Below, one piece after another: positions 18,575 to 29,853 of a stretch of DNA of 64,000 nt. Below the pieces are notes generated by a model that saw nothing but the letters and a program-made list of their open reading frames with translations, did not search any database and was not told the DNA's origin. Where the stretch lies: assembly GCA_030285985.1 (NCBI GenBank), contig CP127384.1, positions 1,910,501 through 1,974,500 of the forward strand. Direction: 5' to 3'. The position numbers were made by a program, and so were the translations under genes. Within the stretch, counting starts at the first letter, position 1, and the number at the start of each line of letters is the position of its first letter. This DNA comes from Aquidulcibacter paucihalophilus (lineage in GTDB: Bacteria > Pseudomonadota > Alphaproteobacteria > Caulobacterales > Caulobacteraceae).

Positions 18575-20359
18575 ATGACCTACCGCGCCCCCGTCCGTGA
18601 TCTCGCCTTCACCCTCCAGGCTGTGGCGGGCATCGACCAGGTCGCGGCCACCGGTGCCTTTCCCGACTATGACGCCGACCTGATGGGTGCCGTGCTCGAG
18701 GCGGCAGCGCAGTTCTCCGAGGGCGTGCTCGCCCCGCTGAACCGGATCGGCGACCAGAAGGGCTCGCTCTGGGCCGACGGAAACGTGACCGCGGCACCGG
18801 GTTTCGCAGACGCCTACCGCCAGTTCGCCGAGGGCGGCTGGACCGGCCTGTCGGCGCCCGCCCATGCCGGCGGCCAGAACCTGCCCAAGGCGCTGGAGCT
18901 GGCAGCCTATGAGACGGTGCACGCCGCCAACATGGCTTTCGGCCTCTGTCCCATGCTGTCGCTGGCCGCCATCGAGGCCCTGGAGGCCCACGGCACGCCG
19001 TCGCAGAAGGAGATCTACCTTTCGAAGCTGGTCAGTGGGGAGTGGACCGGCGCCATGGTGCTGACCGAACCGCAGGCCGGTTCCGACCTGGGCGCCCTGA
19101 CCAGTACGGCGACGCCGAACGGCGACGGGACCTACAGCCTGAGCGGTCAGAAGATCTACATCACCTGGGGCGACCACGACGCCACGGACAATATCGTCCA
19201 CCTGGTGCTGGCCCGCCTGCCCGACGCGCCCGCGGGGCCCAAGGGGATCAGCCTGTTCCTGGCGTCGAAATTCCTGCTGAACGACGACGGCTCGCTGGGC
19301 ACCCGGAACGCCTTCCGCGCGGTCGGGGTCGAGCACAAGCTGGGCATCCACGCCTCCCCCACCTGCGTGATGTCCTTTGAGGGCGCGACCGCCGAACTGG
19401 TCGGCCAGCCCAACCAGGGCCTGGCCCACATGTTCATCATGATGAACGCCGCCCGCCTCGCCGTCGGGGTCCAGGGCGTCGGTATCGCCGAGCGGGCGTA
19501 TCAGCACGCCCTCGCCTATGCCCGCGACCGGCGGCAGGGCCGTTCGGCCTGGACCGGCGAGGCCAATGCCCCGATCGTCGACCATCCCGATGTGCGCCGG
19601 ATGCTGGCGGTGATGAAGGCGAAGATCGCCGCGGCCCGTGCCATCTGCCTCTCGACCGGCGTCGCCGCCGATCTGGCGAAACACGCCGCGACCGAAGAGG
19701 ATCGCCGTCGCTGGAAGGGCCGCGAGGACCTGTTCACCCCCGTCGCCAAGGCATGGTCGACCGACATCGGCTGCGAGGTCGCCTCCATGGGGGTCCAGAT
19801 CCACGGCGGCATGGGCTTCATCGAGGAGACCGGCGCGGCCCAACACTATCGCGACGCCCGCATCGCCCCGATCTATGAGGGTACCAACGGCATCCAGGCC
19901 ATCGACCTGGTGGGCCGCAAGCTGTCGCAGGACGGCGGCCAGTCGGCGCACGACCTGATCGCCGACATGAAGGCCACGCTGGCGGTGTTGCCGCGCCTCT
20001 ATTCCGGCAAGCCGCTGGAGACGTTCGCCGAGGGCGTCGCAGCCGTCGAGGCAGCCACCGCATGGCTGCTGGAGCGCAAGGGCGCCGCCGACGGTGCCGC
20101 GGACGTGCTGGCGGCCGCCGATGCCTATCTGAAACTGGTCGGCGATGTCGCGGGCGGCTGGATGCTGGCGCTGGGCGCGATCCACGCGCGCGACCAGCTG
20201 GACGGCGGCCAGGGCGACCCGGCCTGGCTCGAAGGCAAGATCACCCTGTACGAAATCTATGCCGCCAATGTTCTGGCCGGCGCGGCGAGCCGGATGGCCG
20301 CCGTCCATCAGGGCGGGGCGCTGCTCGAGCGGATGAGCGCCGACGTGCTGGCGGGCTAG
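18575..20359 (+). CDS. Acyl-CoA dehydrogenase with C-terminal extension
   Basis: The 594-residue flavoenzyme introduces the 2,3-double bond in acyl-CoA. It shows MVLTEPQAGSDLG, the FAD-binding KIYITWGDH region, HGGMGFIEETGAAQ, and the catalytic glutamate in APIYEGTNGIQAIDLVGRKL. A C-terminal extension of about 120 residues places it with long acyl-CoA dehydrogenases. The start at MTYRAPVRDLAF fits the family. An ATG at 18536 with AAGGCGG nearby would add 13 residues. It diverges from the cytochrome operon. Confidence 0.93.
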   Translation: MTYRAPVRDLAFTLQAVAGIDQVAATGAFPDYDADLMGAVLEAAAQFSEGVLAPLNRIGDQKGSLWADGNVTAAPGFADAYRQFAEGGWTGLSAPAHAGGQNLPKALELAAYETVHAANMAFGLCPMLSLAAIEALEAHGTPSQKEIYLSKLVSGEWTGAMVLTEPQAGSDLGALTSTATPNGDGTYSLSGQKIYITWGDHDATDNIVHLVLARLPDAPAGPKGISLFLASKFLLNDDGSLGTRNAFRAVGVEHKLGIHASPTCVMSFEGATAELVGQPNQGLAHMFIMMNAARLAVGVQGVGIAERAYQHALAYARDRRQGRSAWTGEANAPIVDHPDVRRMLAVMKAKIAAARAICLSTGVAADLAKHAATEEDRRRWKGREDLFTPVAKAWSTDIGCEVASMGVQIHGGMGFIEETGAAQHYRDARIAPIYEGTNGIQAIDLVGRKLSQDGGQSAHDLIADMKATLAVLPRLYSGKPLETFAEGVAAVEAATAWLLERKGAADGAADVLAAADAYLKLVGDVAGGWMLALGAIHARDQLDGGQGDPAWLEGKITLYEIYAANVLAGAASRMAAVHQGGALLERMSADVLAG

Positions 20360-20404
20360 ATCTCAATCCTCTCCCTCCCCTCACGGGACGGGAGGGGCGC
20401 TACA

Positions 20405-21826
20405 TCAGATGTGGATCACGCGCCCATAGGCGTCCAGCGCCGCCTCATGCATGGCCTCGGACATGGTCGGGTGCGGGTAGACGATGCCGTGGATGTCTTC
20501 TTCCGTGGCTTCCATGGCAATGGCGGTGACATAGCCCTGGATCATCTCGGTCACCTCGGCGCCGATCATGTGGGCCCCGATCAGGGCACCGGTCTTCGCG
20601 TCGAAGATGGTCTTCACGAAGCCGTCGGTGTCGCCCGAGGCGATGGCCTTGCCGTTCACCTTGAAGGGGAAGCGACCGATCTTGACGTCCAGCTTCGCCT
20701 CGCGCGCGCCCTGTTCGGTGACCCCGACCGAGGCGACCTGCGGCTGGGCATAGGTACAGCCGGCGATGGGCGAGTTCACATTGGGGGTCTTGAAGCCGGC
20801 GATATATTCGGCGGCGTGGATGCCTTCGTGGCTGGCCTTGTGCGCCAGCCAGGGCGCACCGGCGCAGTCGCCGATGGCATAAAGGCCCTTCACATTGGTC
20901 TGGCAGTGGCCGTCGATGGTGATGTGGCCGCGGTCCATGTTGACGCCCAGCGCCTCCAGACCGATGCCGTCGGTGTTGGCGGTGATGCCGACCGCCGAGA
21001 TGCAGACCTCGGCCTCGAGCGTCTCGGCCTTGCCGCCGGCCTCGATGGCCACCTGGACGCCCTTGCCGCCCTTCGACACCTTCGTGACCTTGCAGCCGGT
21101 GCGGAATTTCATGCCGCGCTTCTCGAACGACTTCTGGGCGGCTTTCGAGACCTCTTCGTCCTCGACCGGCATGATCCGGTCGACGGCCTCGACCACGGTC
21201 ACCTCGGCACCGAGGGCGCGATAGAAGCTGCCGAACTCGATGCCGATGGCGCCGGAGCCGATGACGACGATGGAGGCAGGCATGGCCTTGGGCGCCATGG
21301 CCTCGCGATAGGCCCAGATGCGGTCGCCGTCGGCTTCGAGGCCGATCTGCGGAATGGCCTTGGCGCGGGCACCGACGGCCAGCATGACCGCCTTGGCCTC
21401 AACCGTACGCGAACCGCCCGCCTTGAGGGCGATGACGACCTTGGGCGCGGCGGTGCCCCTCTCGAGTTTGGCCGAACCTTCGATGACCTCGATCTTGTTC
21501 TTCTTCATCAGATAGCCGACGCCCGAGTTCAGCTGCTTCGCCACGCCGCGCGAGCGGGCGATGATGGCGGCGAAGTCGAAGCCGACCTTGTCCGCGGAGA
21601 GGCCGTAATCCTTCAGGTGTGAAAGACTTTCGTACTTCTCCCCGGACTTCAGCAGCGCCTTGGTCGGGATACAGCCCCAGTTGAGGCAGATGCCGCCCAG
21701 GTTCTCGCGCTCGACGATGGCGACCTTCAGGCCCAGCTGGCTGGCGCGGATGGCGGCGACATAGCCGCCGGGGCCCGAACCGATGACGATGAGGTCGAAT
21801 TCAGCAGATTGAGAAGGGGTGGGCAT
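20405..21826 (-). CDS. lpdA: Dihydrolipoyl dehydrogenase (E3)
   Basis: E3 reoxidises the lipoyl arms of the pyruvate dehydrogenase complex with NAD. The 473-residue flavoprotein has GSGPGGYVAA for FAD, the redox pair Cys47-Cys52 in GGICLNWGCIPTKALL, the NAD motif GSGAIGIEFGS, and the C-terminal HPTMSEAMHEAA with the catalytic histidine. It is the last gene of the pdh operon, one base after gpx. Confidence 0.96.
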   Translation of the reverse strand: MPTPSQSAEFDLIVIGSGPGGYVAAIRASQLGLKVAIVERENLGGICLNWGCIPTKALLKSGEKYESLSHLKDYGLSADKVGFDFAAIIARSRGVAKQLNSGVGYLMKKNKIEVIEGSAKLERGTAAPKVVIALKAGGSRTVEAKAVMLAVGARAKAIPQIGLEADGDRIWAYREAMAPKAMPASIVVIGSGAIGIEFGSFYRALGAEVTVVEAVDRIMPVEDEEVSKAAQKSFEKRGMKFRTGCKVTKVSKGGKGVQVAIEAGGKAETLEAEVCISAVGITANTDGIGLEALGVNMDRGHITIDGHCQTNVKGLYAIGDCAGAPWLAHKASHEGIHAAEYIAGFKTPNVNSPIAGCTYAQPQVASVGVTEQGAREAKLDVKIGRFPFKVNGKAIASGDTDGFVKTIFDAKTGALIGAHMIGAEVTEMIQGYVTAIAMEATEEDIHGIVYPHPTMSEAMHEAALDAYGRVIHI

Positions 21827-21827
21827 G

Positions 21828-22307
21828 TCAGATCAGCTTCTCGATATCGGCCTTGATGGCCTCGGGTTCGACCTGGGGGGCGTAGCGCGCGACCACGCGG
21901 CCCTCTCGATCGGTCAGGAATTTGGTGAAGTTCCACTTGATGTCGCGGCTGCCCAGGAAGCCCTTCTTCTGGCTGGTCAGCCAGGCGTAGAGCGGATGCC
22001 GGTCGGGGCCGTTGACCTCGACCTTGTCGAACATCGGGAAGTCGACGCCATAGGTGGTCGAGCAGAAGCTGGCGATCTCGGCGGCCTTGCCCGGTTCCTG
22101 GGAACCGAACTGGTTGCAGGGAAAACCCAGCACCTGGAACGGCTTGTCCGCATACTGCCGGTGCAGCGCCTCAAGGCCGGCGTACTGGCCGGTGAAGCCG
22201 CATCTCGAGGCCGTGTTGACGATCAGCAGGGCCTGGCCGCGATACTGCTCCAGCGCCGTCTCGGCGCCGTCGATGGCCGTGGCGCGAAAGTCGTAGACCG
22301 AGGTCAC
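21828..22307 (-). CDS. Glutathione/thioredoxin peroxidase, cysteine type
   Basis: The 159-residue thiol peroxidase reduces hydroperoxides. The active residue is Cys36 in NTASRCGFTGQY (cysteine, not selenocysteine), with the conserved FPCNQFGSQEPG and IKWNFTKFL motifs supplying the Gln and Trp partners. It sits between pdhC and lpdA, 13 bases after pdhC, and so is likely transcribed with the complex. Confidence 0.93.
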   Translation of the reverse strand: MTSVYDFRATAIDGAETALEQYRGQALLIVNTASRCGFTGQYAGLEALHRQYADKPFQVLGFPCNQFGSQEPGKAAEIASFCSTTYGVDFPMFDKVEVNGPDRHPLYAWLTSQKKGFLGSRDIKWNFTKFLTDREGRVVARYAPQVEPEAIKADIEKLI

Positions 22308-22320
22308 ACCGTGTCTCCGA

Positions 22321-23598
22321 TCAGGCCAGCATCGTCACAGGATCTTCGATCATCGCCTTGAAGACCTGCAGGAATTTCGCGCCAATCGCGCCGTCCACCA
22401 CGCGGTGATCGCAGGTCAGGGTGACAGTCATGACAGTGGCGACCGCCAGCTGGCCGTTGACCACGACTGGCCGTTGCTCACCGGCGCCGACGCTCATGAT
22501 CGCGCCCTGCGGTTCATTGATGATCGAGGCAAAGGCCTTGATGCCGAACATGCCGAGGTTGGAGACCGAGAAGGTGCCGCCCTGGAATTCCTCGGGCTTC
22601 AGCTTGCGGTCGCGGGCGCGTTTGGCGAGGTCCTTCGACTCCGTTGCGATCTGCGACAGGGTCTTGGTCTCGGCCTTGCGGATGATCGGCGTGATCAGGC
22701 CGCCGTCGATCGCCACCGCCATCGCCACATCGGCGTGATGGTGCATGGCGATGCCCTCGGGCGAATAGCTGGCGTTGGCCTCCGGCACGGCCTTCAGGGC
22801 CATGGCGCTGGCCTTGATGACGAAGTCATTGACCGAGACCTTGACCCCGTCCTTCTCGAGCAGGGCGTTGACCTTGGCGCGGGCGGCCAGCAGGCCGTCG
22901 ATGCGGCAGTCGATGGTCAGCGGGAAATGCGGCACGTCGCGGAAGCTGTCCGTCAGACGCCGGGCGATGGCCTTGCGCATGCCGTCCAGCGGGACGAGGT
23001 CATAGCTGCCGTCCGGAATGCCCATCTGGGCCAGCGACTGGACCTTGCGGGGCTCGCCGGAGACAGTCGGGGCCGATGCGGCGGCCGGCTTCGCAGCAGC
23101 GATCGGAGCGCCTTCGAGATCGCGCTTGACGATCCGGCCGTGCGGGCCGGTGCCCTTGACCCCGGACAGGTCGATATTGCCCTGGGCCGCCAGACGACGG
23201 GCCAGCGGCGAGGCGAAGACGCGGCCACCGTCGGCCCTGGCCGGCGCGGCGGGTGCCTTTGCCGCAACCGGGGCGGTCTGAGCCGGCGCGGACTTCGCGG
23301 GTTCGGCGCTCGGGGCGGCCTTCGGAGCGTCGGCCTTCGGAGCCGGGGCCGCGGCGCCGCCCTCGTCCTTCAGGCGCGCGATCGGCGTATTGACCTTCAC
23401 GCCCTCGGTCCCTTCGGCCACGAGGATGTCGGTGACCTGGCCCTCATCGACGGCCTCGACCTCCATGGTCGCCTTGTCGGTCTCGATCTCGGCGATGACG
23501 TCGCCGGCCTTGACGGTGTCGCCGACCTTGACGTGCCATTTGGCCAGAACGCCCTCTTCCATCGTGGGCGACAGGGCGGGCATCAGGATGTCGGTCAT
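22321..23598 (-). CDS. pdhC: Pyruvate dehydrogenase E2, dihydrolipoyl acetyltransferase
   Basis: E2 transfers acetyl groups to CoA and is the core of the complex. The 425-residue protein has one lipoyl domain with the lipoylated Lys42 in [12 protein letters not shown]. An Ala/Pro linker follows, then a peripheral-subunit-binding domain ([20 protein letters not shown]) and a catalytic domain ending [14 protein letters not shown] with the active His and Asp. Its ATG overlaps the DUF5076 stop. Confidence 0.96.
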   Translation of the reverse strand: MTDILMPALSPTMEEGVLAKWHVKVGDTVKAGDVIAEIETDKATMEVEAVDEGQVTDILVAEGTEGVKVNTPIARLKDEGGAAAPAPKADAPKAAPSAEPAKSAPAQTAPVAAKAPAAPARADGGRVFASPLARRLAAQGNIDLSGVKGTGPHGRIVKRDLEGAPIAAAKPAAASAPTVSGEPRKVQSLAQMGIPDGSYDLVPLDGMRKAIARRLTDSFRDVPHFPLTIDCRIDGLLAARAKVNALLEKDGVKVSVNDFVIKASAMALKAVPEANASYSPEGIAMHHHADVAMAVAIDGGLITPIIRKAETKTLSQIATESKDLAKRARDRKLKPEEFQGGTFSVSNLGMFGIKAFASIINEPQGAIMSVGAGEQRPVVVNGQLAVATVMTVTLTCDHRVVDGAIGAKFLQVFKAMIEDPVTMLA

Positions 23599-23906
23599 TG
23601 CACGCTCCCGGTCGGTTCCTCGACGACGGTCGCGACGTCAGGGCCGTTCAGCACATCGGAAATGCCGGCGAGAATCTTGTTGTAGGCCTGCTTTTCGTCA
23701 TGGCCATGCCGGACGTTGTAGCCGTGGGCCATGTGCTGGGCCGCCAGGGCCAGGACCTGGCCGAACTGGCGCGGGTCGTTGAAGGCCGGCTTGATCGACA
23801 TGACCGGCTCGCCCTTCGACCACCAGATGCGCAGGATTTCGACCGCCTCGGCGTCGGCGGCGACGCTGGCGGGCGTCTTCAGCTGGAATTCCGGGGACTC
23901 GCTCAT
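23595..23906 (-). CDS. DUF5076 protein inside the pdh operon
   Basis: The 103-residue soluble protein resembles DUF5076, an alphaproteobacterial family of unknown role. It has [19 protein letters not shown] near the start and [17 protein letters not shown] in the middle. It overlaps pdhB upstream and pdhC downstream by ATGA at both ends, so it is translationally coupled to complex subunits. That suggests a small accessory of pyruvate dehydrogenase, but there is no direct evidence. Confidence 0.8.
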   Translation of the reverse strand: MSESPEFQLKTPASVAADAEAVEILRIWWSKGEPVMSIKPAFNDPRQFGQVLALAAQHMAHGYNVRHGHDEKQAYNKILAGISDVLNGPDVATVVEEPTGSVQ

Positions 23907-25237
23907 GCCATCACCGCCCGGACAGCCTTGATGATCTTGTCCACGCCCGGGAGCGACAGGACTTCCAGATTGGCGGCGTAGGGCAGCGGCACATCCTCCT
24001 GGTGGACACGGAGCGGCGGGGCGTCGAGGTAGTCGAAGGCGTGTTCGATCACCCGGGCCACGACCTCGGCACCGACACCCATCGGGCCCCAGCCTTCCTC
24101 GGCCGAGACCAGACGGCTGGTCTTCTTGACGCTCTCGACGATCGTCTCATGGTCGAGCGGACGCAGGGTGCGCAGGTCGACGACCTCGCAGGAGATGCCC
24201 TCCTCCGCCAGCTTCTCGGCGGCCTGCAGGGCAAAGCCGACCATGCGGCTGTGCGCCGTGATGGTGACGTCGGTGCCCTCGCGGCGGACCTTGGCCTTGC
24301 CGATCGGCAGGACGTAGTCGCCTTCGGGCACGTCGAACTCCAGCCCGTACATCATCTCGTGCTCGAGGAAGACGACGGGGTTGGGATCGCGGATGGCCGC
24401 CTTCATCAGCCCCTTGGCGTCGGCCGCGTCATAGGGCGCGATGACCTTCAGGCCGGGGACGTTGGCGTACCAGGCGGAATAGTCCTGGCTGTGCTGGGCA
24501 CCGACGCGGCTGGCGGCGCCGTTCGGACCGCGGAAGACGATGCTGGCGCGGATCTGGCCGCCCGACATGTAGAGCGTCTTGGCCGCCGAGTTGATGATGT
24601 GGTCGATGGCCTGCATGGCGAAGTTGAACGTCATGAACTCGACGATCGGCTTCAGGCCCGCCATGGCGGCACCGACGCCCAGACCGGCAAAACCATGCTC
24701 GGTGATCGGGGTGTCGACGACGCGCTTGTCGCCGAACTCCTGCAGCAGTTCGCGGCTGACCTTGTAGGCACCCTGGTACTGGGCGACCTCCTCGCCGATC
24801 AGGAAGACCTTCTCGTCGCGGCGCATCTCCTCGGCCATGGCGTCGCGCAGGGCGTCGCGCATGGTCGTTTTGACCATGGGGGTGCCGGCGGGGATTTCGG
24901 GGTCGTGCAACTCGACCCGAGGCGCTGAAGCCAGGGGCGCGGCAACGGCTTCGGCGGCGGCCGGAGCCTCTGCCCTGGGCGCGGGCGCGGCGGCACCGGC
25001 CTCACCGGCCAGACGGGCGATGGGCGTATTGACCTTCACATTCTCGGAGCCTTCGGCCACGAGAATTTCCAGGACCTCGCCCTCGTCGACGGCCTCGACT
25101 TCCATCGTGGCCTTGTCGGTCTCGATCTCGGCGATGACCTGGCCGGCCGAGACGGTGTCACCCGCCTTGATGTGCCATTTGGTCAGCGTGCCCTCTTCCA
25201 TCGTGGGCGACAGCGCCGGCATCAGAATGTCGGTCAT
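23903..25237 (-). CDS. pdhB: Pyruvate dehydrogenase E1 beta with N-terminal lipoyl domain
   Basis: E1 beta forms the thiamine diphosphate active site with E1 alpha. The 444-residue protein starts with a full lipoyl domain (Lys42 in [12 protein letters not shown]), nearly identical to that of pdhC. An Ala/Pro-rich linker (about 80-105) is followed by the transketolase-like region ([31 protein letters not shown]) and the C-terminal domain. The lipoyl fusion is characteristic of alphaproteobacteria. It overlaps pdhA by ATGA. Confidence 0.96.
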   Translation of the reverse strand: MTDILMPALSPTMEEGTLTKWHIKAGDTVSAGQVIAEIETDKATMEVEAVDEGEVLEILVAEGSENVKVNTPIARLAGEAGAAAPAPRAEAPAAAEAVAAPLASAPRVELHDPEIPAGTPMVKTTMRDALRDAMAEEMRRDEKVFLIGEEVAQYQGAYKVSRELLQEFGDKRVVDTPITEHGFAGLGVGAAMAGLKPIVEFMTFNFAMQAIDHIINSAAKTLYMSGGQIRASIVFRGPNGAASRVGAQHSQDYSAWYANVPGLKVIAPYDAADAKGLMKAAIRDPNPVVFLEHEMMYGLEFDVPEGDYVLPIGKAKVRREGTDVTITAHSRMVGFALQAAEKLAEEGISCEVVDLRTLRPLDHETIVESVKKTSRLVSAEEGWGPMGVGAEVVARVIEHAFDYLDAPPLRVHQEDVPLPYAANLEVLSLPGVDKIIKAVRAVMA

Positions 25238-26259
25238 GCCGAGGCCTCCACATAGACGTCGGTATAGAGCTCGGACGGGTCCGGCTCGGGGCTTTCCTGG
25301 GCAAACTGCACCGCTTCGGCGACGATGGCCTTGATCTCGGCGTCGATGGCCTTGAGGTCGTCCTCGGTCGCGCCGGCCTGGTCCAGCAGCATCTTGACGT
25401 GGTCGATCGGGTCGCGGGTCTTCTTGACCTCGTCGACCTCTTCCTTGGCCCGGTATTTGGCCGGATCCGACATGGAGTGGCCACGGTAGCGATAGGTCTT
25501 CATCTCGAGAATATAGGGCCCACCGCCTTCACGGGCGCGCTTGACGGCGCGGGCCGTCGCCTCGCGCACCGCCAGCACATCCATGCCGTCGACCTGTTCG
25601 CCGGGGATGCCGAAGCTGGAGCCGCGCTCGCTGAGCTGGGTCGTGGACGACGAGCGCTCGATGCTCGTGCCCATGGCGTACTGGTTGTTCTCGATGATGT
25701 AGATGGCTGGCAGCTTCCACAGCTGGGCCATGTTGAAGCTCTCGTAGACCTGGCCCTGGTTGGCCGCGCCGTCGCCGAAATAGATGAAGGCCACACTGTC
25801 ATCGCCGCGGTAGCGGCCGGCGAAGGCCAGGCCGGTGCCCAGGGCCACTTGCGCGCCCACGATGCCGTGGCCGCCGTAGAAGCCCGTGGCGGTGTCGAAC
25901 ATGTGCATCGACCCGCCCTTGCCCTTGGACGAGCCGCCGATACGGCCGGTCAGCTCGGCCATGACCTCTTTCGGATCCATGCCGGCGCACAGCATGTGGC
26001 CGTGGTCGCGATAGCCGGTGATGATCTTGTCGTGGCCCTGTTTGACGCTCTCCTGAACGCCCACCGCCACGGCTTCCTGGCCGATGTAAAGGTGGCAGAA
26101 GCCGCCGATCAGGCCCATGCCGTAAAGCTGGCCCGCGCGCTCCTCGAAACGGCGGATGAGGACCATCTCGCGATAGAAGCGAAGCAGGTCCTCTTTTGAC
26201 GCCGACGGCGCATTGGGAATCTTCTTGGACGCAGTCTTTGCGGCGGGGGCTTTCGCCAT
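25234..26259 (-). CDS. pdhA: Pyruvate dehydrogenase E1 alpha
   Basis: E1 alpha binds thiamine diphosphate for decarboxylation of pyruvate. The 341-residue protein has [15 protein letters not shown] and [16 protein letters not shown]. The ThDP motif runs from [16 protein letters not shown] to [11 protein letters not shown], and [16 protein letters not shown] carries the phosphorylation-loop equivalent. It is first in pdhA-pdhB-DUF5076-pdhC-gpx-lpdA. Confidence 0.97.
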   Translation of the reverse strand: MAKAPAAKTASKKIPNAPSASKEDLLRFYREMVLIRRFEERAGQLYGMGLIGGFCHLYIGQEAVAVGVQESVKQGHDKIITGYRDHGHMLCAGMDPKEVMAELTGRIGGSSKGKGGSMHMFDTATGFYGGHGIVGAQVALGTGLAFAGRYRGDDSVAFIYFGDGAANQGQVYESFNMAQLWKLPAIYIIENNQYAMGTSIERSSSTTQLSERGSSFGIPGEQVDGMDVLAVREATARAVKRAREGGGPYILEMKTYRYRGHSMSDPAKYRAKEEVDEVKKTRDPIDHVKMLLDQAGATEDDLKAIDAEIKAIVAEAVQFAQESPEPDPSELYTDVYVEASA

Positions 26260-26441
26260 CCGTCATCTCCCGGCTGGGCCCACACGGCAGGGCCTCTTGT
26301 CGTTACGGAAAGGGGCTTTAGCAGCCTTCGTTCCCGAAAGGCAAAGCGCTCAAGCCGAGCTGTAACGAAAGTTCACGCACGAACGAAACCGGTTCGGATG
26401 CCCCGCATCGGACCTCAGGTCTTCGTTCGAGAATACAGGCA

Positions 26442-26464
26442 GAGCCTGATCTCTGATCAGGCTC
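26442..26464. repeat. Perfect hairpin at the ftsB stop
   Basis: GAGCCTGATC, spacer TCT, and GATCAGGCTC make perfect 10-bp arms overlapping the last codons of ftsB. There is no T-run on the minus strand, so it is only terminator-like. It separates ftsB from the pdhA leader (26260-26441), which holds no gene. Confidence 0.6.
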
Positions 26465-26786
26465 GGGGCGCGGAGCCGTTTGTCGCGACCGGGGCCGAGA
26501 CGCGGATGACGTAGTCGCGGGGATCAGCGAAGCCGAGGACGGCCCGGGCACGCTCTTCCAGCAGATCGCGCGAAAGACTGTCGGTGCGCAGGTAGCGGAC
26601 CCGAACCTCGAGGTCGCGTCGCTGGTCCATGATTCCGGCCAGCTGCGCTTCGCGCCTCACCATCAGGGCATCGCGCTCATGGCCGCTCAGCAGGCCGCGC
26701 TGGCCCGTCAGGGCCTGTACGCCCAGATAGACGACAAGCAGCAACAGAATTGCGGAAGGGAAATACGGCTTCATCCGTTCAGGCAC
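26457..26786 (-). CDS. ftsB: Septum formation initiator, FtsB/DivIC type
   Basis: FtsB links early and late division proteins in the periplasm. The 109-residue protein has one N-terminal membrane helix (SAILLLLVVYLGVQAL), a coiled coil (about 35-70), and the ERARAVLGFADPRDYVIRV segment typical of the family. The GTG at 26786 is chosen because AAGGAG lies eight bases before it. An ATG four codons later and a TTG at 26816 fit worse. Confidence 0.85.
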   Translation of the reverse strand: MPERMKPYFPSAILLLLVVYLGVQALTGQRGLLSGHERDALMVRREAQLAGIMDQRRDLEVRVRYLRTDSLSRDLLEERARAVLGFADPRDYVIRVSAPVATNGSAPRA

Positions 26787-26948
26787 TGGGAACGCTCCTT
26801 CTGAGCGTGGACTCAAGATTGAGAGAGTCTGATCGAAAATGCCTAACGAACCGTAGCTTGGCCGTGAGGTTACGCCAAAAACACGAAGCCCCCTCCCCGG
26901 CGTTCAGCGGCGACAGCCGGGGCCACCGCCGCCGAACCCGACCCGGAC

Positions 26949-27428
26949 CTATTGCTCGCCGGACGTCGACGTCGGCGTGAGCGGCAGGGAGGCCTGGGCG
27001 AAGGCGTAGCGCCAGCCGGACTCCGTGCGGATATAGGTGTCGCTGAACCAGAGCGTCCGGTCGAACGGTCCATGCCCGTTGACGCCCTTGAGCCAGAGCT
27101 TGGCGGTCACGATCGCCGTATCGCCATAGACCCGGACGGTCTGGGTGCCCGGTTCTTCGTCCTGCTGCTCATAGGTGGTCTGCCGTTCATTGGCGAAGAG
27201 CGCCTCGCGGGTGATCGCCCGGCCATCGCCGAGCATCAGCACGAAGTCCTCGTGAAGAATGCGGTCCATCGTGGCGAAATCATTGTGCTTCACCGCCAGT
27301 TGATACTCGATGTCCAGCGCGGCGACCGTGCGGCGATCTTCCTCAGGCGTCTGCGCCATGGCGGCGGACCCGACACAATCGACTGCAATCATCAAAATCC
27401 CGCTGATCAGAATTGAACGAAGGCTCAT
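26949..27428 (-). CDS. Secreted NTF2-like (DUF4440) protein
   Basis: The 159-residue protein has a signal peptide ending near SAAMAQ, then an NTF2-like cone fold: DIEYQLAVKHNDFATMDRILHEDFVLMLGDGRAITR, and later DTAIVTAKLWLKG and FSDTYIRTESGWRY. Members are binding proteins or small enzymes with varied ligands. The start at 27428 has AGGGGAG seven bases before it; the longer start at 27455 lacks one. The function is unknown. Confidence 0.8.
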   Translation of the reverse strand: MSLRSILISGILMIAVDCVGSAAMAQTPEEDRRTVAALDIEYQLAVKHNDFATMDRILHEDFVLMLGDGRAITREALFANERQTTYEQQDEEPGTQTVRVYGDTAIVTAKLWLKGVNGHGPFDRTLWFSDTYIRTESGWRYAFAQASLPLTPTSTSGEQ

Positions 27429-27508
27429 GGCCCGACTCCCCTGGTTTGAGGGCATCAGACCTAGGCACTCGCAGGAATCCGGACTTCCAGAATTTTATGG
27501 TCGGACGG

Positions 27509-28417
27509 TCAGGCCGCCTGGGCGTGAATCGGCGAGCGCGCATTGGCCCGGTACTGCGACGGGCTCTGTCCGAAGCTGGCCTTGAAGGCGGTGCTGAAAT
27601 GCGCGTGGCTTGAAAAGCCGAGATCGAGGGCCAGGGCGGTGATGTCGTTGCTGTGGGGCAGTTCGACCAGCGCCCGGTTCAGCCGAAGACCCAGTTGATA
27701 GCGATACAGCGGCTGCCCCTCGGCGCGCGTGAAGGCCTGGGTCAGATAGACCGGAGAGACGCCGACTTCCCGGGCGATCCGGTCGAGGGTCATCCGTTCG
27801 AATCCAAAGGCGTGCAGGACTTCTTTCGCCCGATTTATGACACGCGGAATGGCGCTGACCGGATCACGAAAGCCGACCGTCAGGACCTCGCCCAGGGTCG
27901 CCACCACCGATTCCTCATCGCGCAGCGGGTCCGGCTGGTCCTGCCCGAGACGGCGAAGCTCCTGCGTACGAAGGCGGATACCGGCCGTCGTGGGCAGGCC
28001 GACACGCTGGAAGCCGGGGTGATCCCTCGGCGTCGTTGTGCCGCAAAGGTCCTCGAGCACGGCGGGCGCGGGCGTCAGGACCAGGGTGGCGTGCCCCAGC
28101 CCCTCGACAGGATGGCTGTCCGAATAGTCGCGGCCGGCGGTGACGAACAGCATGCGCTGGGCGTCGAACAGACCCATGCGGCTGCCGACCCGGAAGCCGA
28201 ACAGGCCATGGTACGGCAGGGCGATCTGAAACTGGGCGGAATGGCCGGATGGTGGCTCGGACGCCGGGGCGCAGATGTCTGTGACGCGCGCAAGCGCGCC
28301 GTCATGCAGGGTGTGCCGGTAACTCACGGCCTCCCGCCTGGTCGCCCACCCTTCACCTGTCGATTCGGAGGCGTGCATCCCGAAACCTCGCCACGGCCAC
28401 AACGCGCCGTGACGCAT
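27509..28417 (-). CDS. AraC-family transcriptional regulator
   Basis: The 302-residue protein has an AraC-binding-like N-terminal half and a C-terminal double helix-turn-helix (about 200-295). The helices show MTLDRIAREVGVSPVYLTQAF and then DITALALDLGFSSHAHFSTAFKASFGQSPSQYR. No nearby catabolic operon identifies an inducer. The NTF2-like gene downstream on the same strand is a candidate target. Confidence 0.9.
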   Translation of the reverse strand: MRHGALWPWRGFGMHASESTGEGWATRREAVSYRHTLHDGALARVTDICAPASEPPSGHSAQFQIALPYHGLFGFRVGSRMGLFDAQRMLFVTAGRDYSDSHPVEGLGHATLVLTPAPAVLEDLCGTTTPRDHPGFQRVGLPTTAGIRLRTQELRRLGQDQPDPLRDEESVVATLGEVLTVGFRDPVSAIPRVINRAKEVLHAFGFERMTLDRIAREVGVSPVYLTQAFTRAEGQPLYRYQLGLRLNRALVELPHSNDITALALDLGFSSHAHFSTAFKASFGQSPSQYRANARSPIHAQAA

Positions 28418-28509
28418 AGTCTACCGAATCCGCCGGTTTTCGTCGCGCCTGAATGGCCCTTGGTCGCACACCATCCCGCGAGACGGCGGAGACAGCGCCC
28501 GAAAGCCGC

Positions 28510-29823
<1,314 letters not shown>

Positions 29824-29853
29824 TTAGCCCAACCCCCGCAGAATCGCCAACCG

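Noticed and set aside
20373..20396. CCCTCCC/GGGAGGG hairpin between the acyl-CoA dehydrogenase and lpdA genes.
   Set aside because: The stem is 7 bp with a 10-base loop and no T-run on either strand. It is too weak to call a terminator, although the convergent position would suit one.
26895..26922. CCCCGGC/GCCGGGG hairpin after the NTF2-like gene as a terminator.
   Set aside because: The stem is short and the nearest T-run on the minus strand is well separated from it.
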